A stretch of DNA of 64,000 nucleotides from Hyphomicrobium_A sp044507625 (GTDB lineage Bacteria; Pseudomonadota; Alphaproteobacteria; Rhizobiales; Hyphomicrobiaceae): contig JBIQJE010000005.1 in assembly GCA_044507625.1 (NCBI GenBank), forward strand, positions 162,885-226,884, given 5' to 3'. The position numbers were made by a program, and so were the translations under genes. Positions 26,908 through 34,948 of the stretch are shown piece by piece (within the stretch, counting starts at the first letter, position 1; each line of letters begins with the position of its first letter). A model generated the notes under the pieces. The model did not search any database. It was not told the origin of the DNA and was given only the letters and a program-made list of their open reading frames with translations.

Positions 26908-28587
26908 ATGCTTTCTCAGTGGGCGCAGTGCCGCCGAACTCCCCTCCTTTCCCTGGCGATACTCGCGGCAGCGGCTGCCACGGGATTTTCGCCTGCCGCC
27001 GAAGCGGCGCCCCGGCAGAACCAGAGGTCCGCGGATGCGCAGGAGGAGGCCCGACAGGCCGGGCCGCCGCGTCTTGCCATCGTCTCGCTGGGCGATCAGC
27101 GCGTGACGATCTACGACGCGGACGGGGCCATCATGCAGGGGCCGATTTCGAGCGGCGCGACGCCGAACGATACGCCGCCCGGCATCTACGCCATCCTGCA
27201 GAAGAATCGCGAGCACTACTCCAACCGCTATGACGATGCAGCGATGCCCTACATGCAGCGCATCACCTGGACCGGCATCGCGCTGCACAGCGGTGCCCTT
27301 CCCGGCTATCCGGCTTCGCACGGCTGCGTGCGGCTGCGCGACGACTTCGCCAGCCGCCTCTTCGACATGACGAAGCTCGGCATGCGCGTGATCGTCTCGC
27401 GCAACAACGTGGCGCCATCGCCGATCACGCACCCGAAGCTGTTCAAGCCGGCGCCGTTCCGGGACAGCGTCGCCGTGCTGACGCCGGCTGCGATCACGAT
27501 GCCGGCGCCCGCGCCTGAGGGCAAAGACACCCGCTATAATGGCGGCCCCAACGATCCGCCGGACCTTGCTGCCCGCACCGCGGCGCTGCAGGCGCAGTTC
27601 GCCGCACGGTCGGCCGAAGTCGCCGAACTCGAGGCTCGCGCCACGAAGGCGCGCGAGAACGCCAAGCAGAAGGCGCGCCAGAGCGCCGCGGCGGCGAAGA
27701 CACTGCGTGGCGCCGAGCAGGCCGTGAAGCGGGCGACGGACAGCCTCGCCTATGCGGAGCGTGTGCTTTCGAAGGCAAAGAAGCCGGCGGCCGTGACCAA
27801 GGCTGAAACCGCCAAGGCCAATGCCGAGAAGCGCCTCTCCGAAGCGAAGGCAAAGCTCGAAGCGGTGCAGGCCGAGACGAAGCCCGCGCTGGAGGAGGCG
27901 AACCGCGCCGAGGATGCCGCGAAGGCCGCCGAAGCGGAAAAGGACGCTGCCGTCGCCGCGGCGCGCGAGGCCGAGCGCAAGCTTTCGCCCGTGTCGGTGT
28001 TCATCAGCCTCAAGACCATGAAGCTCTATGTCCGCCAGGATTTCGAGCCCGTCTTCGAAACCGACATCACCATTCGCGATCCCGACCAGCCGATCGGGAC
28101 GCACACGTTCACCGCCGTCGACTACAAGCCCGGTGGACGCGAGATGCGCTGGAACGTGGTGTCGATCGCCGGCCGCCAGCCGGGCGAGCCGGAAAAGAGC
28201 AGCGGCATGAACCGTCATCAGCGCAACGCCTCGGTGCCGGCCATTCCGACCGACGTCGATGCGGCCGCAGCCGCGCTCGACCGCGTCGAGATCCCTGAGG
28301 AGACGGTGCAGCGGATTTCCGAGCTCGTGCTTCCCGGCTCCTCGCTGATCATCTCCGATGAAGCGGCGCACAAGGAGACGGGCAAGGCGACGGACTTCAT
28401 CGTCCTTCTCAGCGGCGAGCCGCAGGGCGGCATCATTCTGCGCCCGAAGCCGAAGCCGGAATACTACGACGACGATGGCTACTACGGCGGCCCGTTTGGC
28501 TGGGGCAACTTCGGCTACAGCCAGCCGCAGCAGCGTCGCGCCAAGCGCGGGCCCTACTACAACAAGAGCCCGTTCCCCTGGTGGTGA
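26908..28587 (+). CDS. L,D-transpeptidase (YkuD) with coiled coil and degenerate second module
   Basis: A 559-residue exported protein. Signal peptide 1-33; YkuD domain about 54-160 with HSGALPGYPASHGCVRL (His127, His138, Cys140, Arg142), the signature of L,D-transpeptidases that cross-link peptidoglycan or attach proteins to it. A highly charged Ala/Glu/Lys coiled coil spans about 205-345. Then a YkuD-like half domain (VSVFISLKTMKLYVRQDF, about 350-430) lacks any catalytic cysteine, and the C-terminus is rich in Tyr, Gly and Pro. A role in envelope cross-linking is expected; the purpose of the second half is unknown. Confidence 0.85.
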   Translation: MLSQWAQCRRTPLLSLAILAAAAATGFSPAAEAAPRQNQRSADAQEEARQAGPPRLAIVSLGDQRVTIYDADGAIMQGPISSGATPNDTPPGIYAILQKNREHYSNRYDDAAMPYMQRITWTGIALHSGALPGYPASHGCVRLRDDFASRLFDMTKLGMRVIVSRNNVAPSPITHPKLFKPAPFRDSVAVLTPAAITMPAPAPEGKDTRYNGGPNDPPDLAARTAALQAQFAARSAEVAELEARATKARENAKQKARQSAAAAKTLRGAEQAVKRATDSLAYAERVLSKAKKPAAVTKAETAKANAEKRLSEAKAKLEAVQAETKPALEEANRAEDAAKAAEAEKDAAVAAAREAERKLSPVSVFISLKTMKLYVRQDFEPVFETDITIRDPDQPIGTHTFTAVDYKPGGREMRWNVVSIAGRQPGEPEKSSGMNRHQRNASVPAIPTDVDAAAAALDRVEIPEETVQRISELVLPGSSLIISDEAAHKETGKATDFIVLLSGEPQGGIILRPKPKPEYYDDDGYYGGPFGWGNFGYSQPQQRRAKRGPYYNKSPFPWW

Positions 28588-28602
28588 TCGGCTGTTGATT
28601 GC

Positions 28603-28648
28603 GCGTGCTTCTGGCCGGGACATCGGTTCCCACTGTCCGGAAGCACGC
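28603..28648. repeat. Diverged solitary copy of the hairpin repeat
   Basis: GCGTGCTTC (28603-28611) pairs with GAAGCACGC (28640-28648); between them is the TGGC bulge, an inner arm CGGGACA against TGTCCGG, and an 11-nt loop TCGGTTCCCAC. The architecture equals that of the array units at 53.9 and 63.8 kb, but the inner arms differ with paired changes. Confidence 0.75.
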
Positions 28649-28662
28649 TGATGAAATCAAAA

Positions 28663-28698
28663 GGCCGCGGACAGAGGCTCTGTCCGCGGCCCTTTTTC
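28663..28698. terminator. Intrinsic terminator between L,D-transpeptidase and SRPBCC genes
   Basis: GGCCGCGGACAGAG and CTCTGTCCGCGGCC form a very stable stem followed by TTTTTCTTT on the plus strand and preceded by AAAA, so it can act in both directions for two convergent genes. Confidence 0.9.
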
Positions 28699-28752
28699 TT
28701 TCAGAGCGGCGCGCCTAACCGCCAAGCGATCTGCGGAGTGGCCCCGATGGCA

Positions 28753-29253
28753 CTAAGCGCTCTTTCCCTCTTGCGCGGCCATCGCCGCAACGAGCGCACC
28801 GAGCTGATCGAGCCCTGAATTCGTGCCCTGCTCGAAACCGCGCGACATGTGCGATCTGTACATGGCGATGCTCTCGAACACCGTATGGAGGGTGAGCGTC
28901 GTCTGCCCGCCCTGCTCATCAAAGCTCACGGTGACGACCATGCGTCCCGCGCCCTCGGTCTCGAAGCCGTTGTCGTAGACGATCTTCCGGTTCTGGATGA
29001 TCTCGCGATAGGTGCCGCCGAAGGGAGTGTTCTGCTTCCCGCTCGGGCCCGTCATCGCGAAGCGGAATTTTCCGCCGACACGGAAATCCATTTCACACAG
29101 CGTCACCGGCCATCCCACGGGGCCGAACCATTGCTTGATGTGCTCGGGCTTGGAGTAGGCCTCGAACAGAAGGCGCGCGGGCGCATCGAAGACGCGGGTG
29201 ATCGTCACCTCGCGCTCGCTCTCGGGTTCATCCGCCGGTGCGTCTGCGGGCAT
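28753..29253 (-). CDS. SRPBCC (AHSA1-like) protein
   Basis: A 166-residue START/Bet v 1-like ligand-binding protein of the AHSA1 group. Typical stretches are ITRVFDAPARLLFEAYSKPE, KQWFGPVGWP and the C-terminal HMSRGFEQGTNSGLDQL. Its start lies inside the end of the ArsR-type gene (26-bp overlap), with AAGGAG upstream, so the two are translated from one mRNA. ArsR-SRPBCC pairs are common in bacteria; ligand and role are unknown. Confidence 0.88.
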   Translation of the reverse strand: MPADAPADEPESEREVTITRVFDAPARLLFEAYSKPEHIKQWFGPVGWPVTLCEMDFRVGGKFRFAMTGPSGKQNTPFGGTYREIIQNRKIVYDNGFETEGAGRMVVTVSFDEQGGQTTLTLHTVFESIAMYRSHMSRGFEQGTNSGLDQLGALVAAMAAQEGKSA

Positions 29254-29596
29254 TGCGCTTCTCCTTTTGCTGCATGACTTTCACATAATCATCAAGACGA
29301 TCGAGGCTCCCGGCCCAGAACTGCTCGTAGTTGCCGAGCCAGCCGGCGGCGGCGGCCAACGGCGCTGCGTCGAGGCGCACGGGACGGAACTGCGCGTTGC
29401 GTCCGCGCGCAACGAGCCCTGCGCCCTCCAGCACCTTCAGATGCTTGGAGATCGTCGGCTGGCTGAAACCGAATGGCTCGACCAGCTCGTTCACCGTCGC
29501 CTCGCCCTCTGCAAGGCGCGCGAGGATCGCGCGCCGGGTCGGATCGGCGAGGGCGGCGAACACGCGGTCGAGATTGGGGGGACCGGCGGTTAACAT
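29228..29596 (-). CDS. ArsR family winged-helix transcriptional regulator
   Basis: A 122-residue repressor with the winged helix ALADPTRRAILARLAEGEAT, FGFSQPTISKHLKVL and AGLVARGRNAQFRPV. There are no cysteine metal-site motifs, so it belongs to the non-metal branch that travels with SRPBCC genes. The start at 29596 places a near-perfect 18-bp palindrome just upstream at 29606-29623, the probable autoregulatory operator. Longer upstream frame rejected because it would run through that site. Confidence 0.88.
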   Translation of the reverse strand: MLTAGPPNLDRVFAALADPTRRAILARLAEGEATVNELVEPFGFSQPTISKHLKVLEGAGLVARGRNAQFRPVRLDAAPLAAAAGWLGNYEQFWAGSLDRLDDYVKVMQQKEKRNARRRTGG

Positions 29597-29605
29597 AGAT
29601 GCCCC

Positions 29606-29623
29606 ATTGGCTATATAGCTAAT
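29606..29623 (-). promoter_or_regulatory. Probable operator of the ArsR/SRPBCC operon
   Basis: ATTGGCTATATAGCTAAT is an 18-bp inverted repeat with one mismatched pair around the core GCTATATAGC. It sits 10-27 bp upstream of the ArsR start, in an AT-rich island in GC-rich surroundings, as expected for an autoregulated winged-helix repressor. Confidence 0.7.
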
Positions 29624-29947
29624 ACTGCATATGCGGCCCGTGTCCGTCAAACCAGCCGCAACGGCGCCAGATTTTGGCATGCCAGCGCCGATGGCCGCGA
29701 GCAGATGCGCGAGTTCGTCAGAAGCCGCGCGGCAAGCCGCGAAGCTCGCGGCGCTGCCGCAGCCTCGGTGTCAAGCGGCCATCATGTGGTCTGAGGTCAT
29801 TGGAGGCCGCGTGGCGCGCTGGCGAGCACGGAGCGGCAATTGCTCTCCGCGGGCGCGTGACAACGCGCGGGGGCGTCCATTTCAAAGCAAACCGCGGAAC
29901 GTGCGCCAGACAAACCGCGGGAGCGCGCGGCTTGCCCCCCGCGCAAA
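29624..29947. other. Spacer between ArsR promoter and desaturase gene end
   Basis: About 320 bp. The short frames here are arginine-rich and unconvincing. No repeat or terminator is evident. Confidence 0.4.
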
Positions 29948-31333
29948 TTAGTTTGGCCGTTTCAGCGAAGCTTCCACCTCGCGGGCAATGCCCGCTGCAT
30001 CGGCGATGTCCGCGTACTCGATGGCGGCGTTGTCGACGTAGATCGCTTCTTCGGTCTTGGGCGCGTGCCCCGGTCCGAGGACGCTGAACGCAGTCGGTGT
30101 GCCGTCCGAGCTATCGCTGCCGAAGAAGCCTTCCACGATGACGCCCTTCTCCGCGTACTCGGGGTCCCGCAGCAACGCCTCGTGCAGCTTGGGCAGATTG
30201 TAGTGCGGAACCGACGCCATCATGTGGTGCGGCAGGTGATAATCCATGCCCCAGGGAAACACCGCCCACCGCATCAGCGGACCGACGAGGAACACGCGCG
30301 TGTTCGTATAGCGGCCGCGATCGGCGTTACCGTGCTGCACCCACTGGCGCAGGATCATGAAGAGCGGGAACGTCGTGAAGAGCGGCAGCACCCAGAGCAG
30401 GCCGAAATAGGTCCAGGCGGCCCCCCATCCGGCAAGCTCGACGGCGGAAAGCGTACCGTAGAGCAGCGCCATGTAGGTGACGCGCTCGATCGCCATCTGC
30501 CGCAGCGGGCGCACCGGCGCGAGCCGCGTTGTCGGATAGCTGTCATCGGGCAGGCGCGCCAGGATCGTCACCACGAGCGCCCAGAGCGCGGGCAGCACGA
30601 TCGCCACGGCAAGCGCCTGTCCGTAATAGGCGAGCGGAACGCAGATGGCCGGAGCACCGGCCGCGAAGAGAATGCCGGCGCGGAGCGGGCGAACCGAGCC
30701 GGGATGGTTCGGATCGGCATAGGGGTTCTGCGCCGCCCCGAGAGCGCTATAGCGCGCACGGGTGATCGTGTAGCGAAAAAGGTTCGGCAGCCAGAGCTGC
30801 TTCAGCAGCTTCCAGGCCACCTCCACGTGGGTGATGGGAAAGTCCAGCCAGTGGTCGCTGTCGTGGAGCTGGCTGATATCGGGATCGCGCTCGGGATCGT
30901 TGACGAACTGATGGTGCGCGAGGTGGTGCAGACGGAAGTGGTAGGTCGTCGTGTAAATCGGATAGGCCGCCAGCCAATCGGAAGCGAGCTCGTTGAGCTT
31001 GCGACCGGCGAACAGCATGTAGTGCGTGCCTTCGTGGATAGCCCCGCCGAACTGATGCTGCGCGGCGCCGATCGCGACGATTGCGAGTGCCAGCACCGGA
31101 CCCGACACCCACCATGATTGGCTTCCGGCGACCGCCGCGCTCCACGCCCAGATGCCCGCCGCGAGGGCGGCGGCGATCACGATGTAGACGTGCGCCAGGT
31201 ATTTCCAGTTGGTGACGTTGTCGCGCGCTTTCAGCGCTTGAAGTTCCGCGGCGCTGTAACGATTCGCGCGCTGCGGCTTCCATTCCGCCCCGGACTTCTG
31301 CTGGGGCGCTCCGGCCGCTCCGATGGCTACCAT
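29948..31333 (-). CDS. Membrane fatty acid desaturase family protein
   Basis: A 461-residue di-iron membrane protein. The three histidine boxes are HEGTH (100-104), HHLAHH (136-141) and, near residue 380, YHLPHH, with two pairs of membrane segments between them. Members desaturate or hydroxylate acyl chains or related lipids. The start at 31333 follows GGAAG and leaves a soluble 40-residue N-terminus; the longer frame is rejected. The 60 residues after the last box (GSDSSDGTPTAFSVLGPG) are an extra soluble tail. Substrate unknown. Confidence 0.85.
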   Translation of the reverse strand: MVAIGAAGAPQQKSGAEWKPQRANRYSAAELQALKARDNVTNWKYLAHVYIVIAAALAAGIWAWSAAVAGSQSWWVSGPVLALAIVAIGAAQHQFGGAIHEGTHYMLFAGRKLNELASDWLAAYPIYTTTYHFRLHHLAHHQFVNDPERDPDISQLHDSDHWLDFPITHVEVAWKLLKQLWLPNLFRYTITRARYSALGAAQNPYADPNHPGSVRPLRAGILFAAGAPAICVPLAYYGQALAVAIVLPALWALVVTILARLPDDSYPTTRLAPVRPLRQMAIERVTYMALLYGTLSAVELAGWGAAWTYFGLLWVLPLFTTFPLFMILRQWVQHGNADRGRYTNTRVFLVGPLMRWAVFPWGMDYHLPHHMMASVPHYNLPKLHEALLRDPEYAEKGVIVEGFFGSDSSDGTPTAFSVLGPGHAPKTEEAIYVDNAAIEYADIADAAGIAREVEASLKRPN

Positions 31334-31614
31334 GATTTTAGCTTCCACTTCTTGCGGGTCTACGGCGCGCCGAATCCCCGTCAACTTATTCCCCCAAACG
31401 ATGAATCGCCCAGCCCCGGCGGGCGAAATGCCCGCACGTCGTTGCATCCGGGTTACGCGGGAGGTTGCAATACGCGAATTCGATAGTTGCCCACTGTTCA
31501 ATCGAAGCATTAGTAAGGGAATCTTGCGGTGTGATGCTTGTCCCGCTTCGGCAAGTGCACCGCCTGCAGTGTGCGTTCTTCTGCGAAGCATAAACAGTCA
31601 TGGGGGACGGACAC

Positions 31615-32289
31615 ATGCGGACAAAGGCTCTTGCCGCGGAATTCATCGGGACGTTTGCACTCGTTGCCTCGATCTTGGGGGCGGCGCTGTTCTCGTTCCC
31701 GATCTCCGGCATCACGGGCGTGGCGCTCTCACTCGGCTTCACCGTCATGGCGATGATCTTCGCCGTCGGTCACATTTCCGGTGGCCATTTCAATCCGGCC
31801 GTCACGCTCGGGCTGGTCGCGGGCGGGCGCTTCGCGGCGGGCGAAGCGATCGGCTACATCGTGGTGCAGTGCCTCGGCGGCATCGCCGCGGCCTTCACAT
31901 TCTATCTCATCGCCTCCGGTAAGAGCGGCGGCTTCGAGGTCGGCAACTTCGCCTCCAACATGTTCGGCGGCGATGGCTACTCCATGCTCTCGGCCTTCGT
32001 CATCGAGGTGGTGCTGACGGGCCTCTTCATCTTCATCATCATGGGCGCCACGTCCGACCGCGCTCCGGCCGGCTTTGCAGCCATCGCCATCGGTCTGACT
32101 CTCGCCGCGACGCAGTTCATGGCCATTCCGGTCGACAACGCCTCGATCAACCCGGCACGCAGCCTTGCCACCGCCGTGGTCGCCCTCGGCGAGCCGCTGG
32201 CGCAGGTCTGGCTGTTCTGGGTGGCACCCATCCTGGGCGGCGTCATCGGCGGCCTGGTCGGGCGCTGGCTGATCGACGATAACGACTGA
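31615..32289 (+). CDS. Aquaporin (MIP family, AqpZ-like) with atypical filter
   Basis: A 224-residue channel with six membrane segments and two NPA boxes (GHFNPAVTLG, 60-62; ASINPARS, 179-181). Overall it resembles E. coli AqpZ (GHISGGHFNPAV, GGVIGGLVGRWL). The aromatic/arginine filter differs: by alignment, Phe43, His174 and Thr183 of AqpZ correspond to Leu40, Gln167 and Ala176, and only Arg182 is kept. The ATG at 31615 follows GGGGGACGG; an in-frame ATG lies five codons earlier. Water transport is plausible but the filter suggests a wider pore. Confidence 0.88.
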   Translation: MRTKALAAEFIGTFALVASILGAALFSFPISGITGVALSLGFTVMAMIFAVGHISGGHFNPAVTLGLVAGGRFAAGEAIGYIVVQCLGGIAAAFTFYLIASGKSGGFEVGNFASNMFGGDGYSMLSAFVIEVVLTGLFIFIIMGATSDRAPAGFAAIAIGLTLAATQFMAIPVDNASINPARSLATAVVALGEPLAQVWLFWVAPILGGVIGGLVGRWLIDDND

Positions 32290-32331
32290 AAATCTCGGAA
32301 AACCGGGATTTGACGTTCTAAAAACAGTAGG

Positions 32332-32370
32332 AAAAACCGCGGTTCAACGCCACATGCCGCGGTTTTTCTT
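32332..32370 (+). terminator. Intrinsic terminator after the aquaporin gene
   Basis: AAAAACCGCGG and CCGCGGTTTTT pair perfectly over 11 bp with a 14-nt loop, followed by further Ts. It separates the aquaporin gene from the helicase gene. Confidence 0.85.
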
Positions 32371-32567
32371 GCGTTTTCGCTACTGCTGTGTCAGCACACA
32401 AGCGGCTCGAGCGCAGGGGATGCTATTCGCTTCGTCCCTTTTCGAGACCCAAATTTTTTGTCTTAGGCCCTTTAGGCTATCTCAATACCCCTGCGCTCCG
32501 TCACCCGCTGCCGCCCCAGAGGCGTTGGCGCGGGCATGCATGGAACGCAGGACGGAGACGTTTACTT

Positions 32568-34256
32568 TTGGAAAATAAGACCTTCGGGGAGCTCGGCTTG
32601 AGCTCCAGGGTGCAGGCGGCTGTGGAAGCTGCCGGCTACCCGGCGCCTACGCCTATACAGGCGGCCGCTATTCCCATCGCTGTCACAGGCCGGGATGTTC
32701 TTGGTATCGCGCAGACGGGCACCGGCAAGACCGCCTCGTTCGTGCTTCCGATGATCACCCGCCTCGAATCGGGCCGCGCCCGGGCCCGTATGCCTCGCTC
32801 GCTCATTCTCGCGCCGACGCGCGAACTCGCCGCCCAGGTGGCGCAGAGCTTCGAAAAATACGGCGTCAACAACAAGCTGAACCTGGCCCTGCTCATCGGC
32901 GGCGTGTCGATGGACGATCAGGTCAAACGCCTCGACCGCGGCGTCGACGTGCTCATCGCAACTCCCGGCCGCCTTCTCGACCATTTCCAGCGCGGGCGCG
33001 TGATGCTGATGGGCGTCGAGATCCTCGTCATCGACGAGGCAGACCGCATGCTCGACATGGGCTTCATCCCGGACATCGAGAAGATCTGCAAGCTGCTGCC
33101 GCCGCGGCGCCAGACGCTGTTCTTCTCGGCGACGATGCCGCCGGAGATCACCCGCCTCGTCAGCCAGTTCCTCAACAATCCCGAGCGTATCGAAGTGGCC
33201 CCGCCGGCGACGACCGCGAAGACCATCACGCAGCAGTTCCACTACTGCGCGGACGGCGAGGATTGGGCCAAGCGCGAGGTGCTGCGCGAGCAGATCCGCA
33301 GCCAGCACGTCAAGAACGCCATCATCTTCTGCAACCGCAAAGTCGATGTCGCGATCCTGCACAAGTCGCTGCAGAAGCACGGCTTTTCGGCCGGCGCCCT
33401 GCATGGCGACATGGACCAGAAGAGCCGCATGGAAACGCTGGACAAGTTCCGTTCCGGCGACCTGATGCTTCTCGCGGCGAGCGACGTTGCGGCGCGCGGT
33501 CTCGACATTCCCGACGTGAGCCACGTGTTCAACTTCGATCTGCCCTGGCAGTCGGACGACTACGTGCACCGCATCGGCCGCACCGGCCGCGCGGGCAAGG
33601 AAGGGCACTCTACGTCGCTGGTCACCATCGACGAGCTGAAGTCGCTGAAGGACATCGAAAAGCTGCTTGGCGAACCCATAAGCTGGATCGGCGAGCCGCC
33701 TTCGGACGAAGACTTCGCGGAGGCCGGCAAGAAGCGCCGGGGCCGCGGTGGTCGCGGCGCTGCCCAGCGTGGTCGCGGCGGGCGCTCGGGCGCTTCGGCG
33801 CACCAGGGCCGCTCCGAGGAGAAGTCGCGCAGCGGCGGCTCGGGATCGAAGCGAAGCGGTGAGCGGCGGCCGAACCCCGAGCAGCCCCGTGCTGCGGCGG
33901 GGGAAGGCGAGCAAGCGCCGCGTCCCCAGCGCAGCGAGCAGCGTCAGCCGCGCCGTGAAGAGCGCAGCGGGGAGGCACGCGCACCGCGTGCAGCCCGCGG
34001 CGAACAGCGGGCGGCGCAGGGGTCGGCGGCACCTTCTCATCAGCGGCGACACGAGGGGCGTCCGGCGCAGGCGCAGGAAGCCCGTGCGGCACAGCCCCGT
34101 GCCGCTCAGCCGCAGCAACCGGCGAAGCCGCAGCGTTCGTCGGAGCGTGGGAGGGAGCGCCAGCCGGAGGTGAGCCGTTCTTCGGGCTTCGCCGACAACG
34201 TGCCGGCATTCCTGCGCAAGCCCGTCCGCCGTCCCGCCAAAGTGGCGAGCGAATAG
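32568..34256 (+). CDS. DEAD-box RNA helicase (RhlE-like)
   Basis: A 562-residue helicase. Motifs in order: Q motif (YPAPTPIQ), AQTGTGKT (49-56), PTREL, TPGR, VIDEADRMLDMG, SAT and HRIGRTGRAG. From about residue 390 a low-complexity Arg/Gly/Gln/Ala tail of 170 residues follows, suited to RNA binding or condensate formation. The start is TTG at 32568 with GACGGAG at 32551-32557; the nearby ATG codons are out of frame, and relatives begin with the same FGELGLSSRV. It would unwind RNA in ribosome assembly or cold adaptation. Confidence 0.9.
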   Translation: MENKTFGELGLSSRVQAAVEAAGYPAPTPIQAAAIPIAVTGRDVLGIAQTGTGKTASFVLPMITRLESGRARARMPRSLILAPTRELAAQVAQSFEKYGVNNKLNLALLIGGVSMDDQVKRLDRGVDVLIATPGRLLDHFQRGRVMLMGVEILVIDEADRMLDMGFIPDIEKICKLLPPRRQTLFFSATMPPEITRLVSQFLNNPERIEVAPPATTAKTITQQFHYCADGEDWAKREVLREQIRSQHVKNAIIFCNRKVDVAILHKSLQKHGFSAGALHGDMDQKSRMETLDKFRSGDLMLLAASDVAARGLDIPDVSHVFNFDLPWQSDDYVHRIGRTGRAGKEGHSTSLVTIDELKSLKDIEKLLGEPISWIGEPPSDEDFAEAGKKRRGRGGRGAAQRGRGGRSGASAHQGRSEEKSRSGGSGSKRSGERRPNPEQPRAAAGEGEQAPRPQRSEQRQPRREERSGEARAPRAARGEQRAAQGSAAPSHQRRHEGRPAQAQEARAAQPRAAQPQQPAKPQRSSERGRERQPEVSRSSGFADNVPAFLRKPVRRPAKVASE

Positions 34257-34275
34257 GCGCGGCACAGACAGCGAT

Positions 34276-34300
34276 CCCGCGCGCACCACCTGCGCGCGGG
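34276..34300. other. Stable hairpin after the helicase gene
   Basis: CCCGCGCGCA and TGCGCGCGGG form a perfect 10-bp stem with a CCACC loop. There is no T-run, so it is not a classic terminator, but it lies between two convergent genes and may end or protect the mRNA. Confidence 0.55.
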
Positions 34301-34340
34301 ACGATCTTCAACGCGTTTCCACGATCTTCAACGCGTTTCC
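34301..34340. repeat. 20-nt tandem duplication
   Basis: ACGATCTTCAACGCGTTTCC occurs twice head to tail (34301-34320, 34321-34340). The second copy contains the stop codon and last residues of the cytochrome b561 gene; the first is a non-coding echo of it. Confidence 0.9.
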
Positions 34341-34900
34341 ACGGTGGTGCCCGCCGCCGGTCCTCTCAGCATGCGACGGAGGACGGCGTTGCGCCGGACG
34401 AAGTGGTGGTGGAGTGCCGCTCCGGCGTGGACGATCACGAGGGCGATCAGCGCGTAGGCCAAATATTCGTGCGCCGTGCCGGCCAGCTTGTGATAGGTGC
34501 GCCCCTCGATGAGCTGCGGGACAGGAACAAATCCTAGCAGCTTCAGCTCAATGGGCTGCCGCATGGTGCCGCTTACCAGCCAGCCGGCGGTGAGCGTAGC
34601 GAACGACAGCCCGTAAAGCAGTCCATGGCTGATGCGGGCGGACACATGCTGCCAGCGGGCAACGCCGTCCGGCGCGGCGGGTGTGCGGTTGAGCATCGAC
34701 CAGAGAAAGCGCAGGACCATCAGCGCCAGCACGGTGATCCCTATGGAAGCGTGGATCGCATAGAAGTAGGGCCGGTCGGGCCGCTCCGGCACCTCCTTCA
34801 TCCATAGCCCGAAGAGGAAGAGCCCGATGATACCGAGCGCGACAATCCAGTGCAGTGCGCGGGCGGGCAAGCCCCAGCCGTCCTCGGTGTTCTTGATCAT
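34328..34900 (-). CDS. Cytochrome b561 family protein
   Basis: A 190-residue four-helix membrane cytochrome. Candidate haem ligands are His17 (ARALHWIV), His50 (FYAIHASIGI), the histidine in GTAHEYLAYAL and one in the last helix (VIVHAGAALHHH). Members oxidise quinol or move electrons across the inner membrane, for example to superoxide or to periplasmic partners. It ends within a 20-nt tandem duplication. It lies 48 bp downstream of the DUF924 gene. Confidence 0.88.
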   Translation of the reverse strand: MIKNTEDGWGLPARALHWIVALGIIGLFLFGLWMKEVPERPDRPYFYAIHASIGITVLALMVLRFLWSMLNRTPAAPDGVARWQHVSARISHGLLYGLSFATLTAGWLVSGTMRQPIELKLLGFVPVPQLIEGRTYHKLAGTAHEYLAYALIALVIVHAGAALHHHFVRRNAVLRRMLRGPAAGTTVETR

Positions 34901-34948
34901 GGCCGTCCCAATCCGTTTCCAACCCCGGGCGGCTTCCGCGTCCCGATC

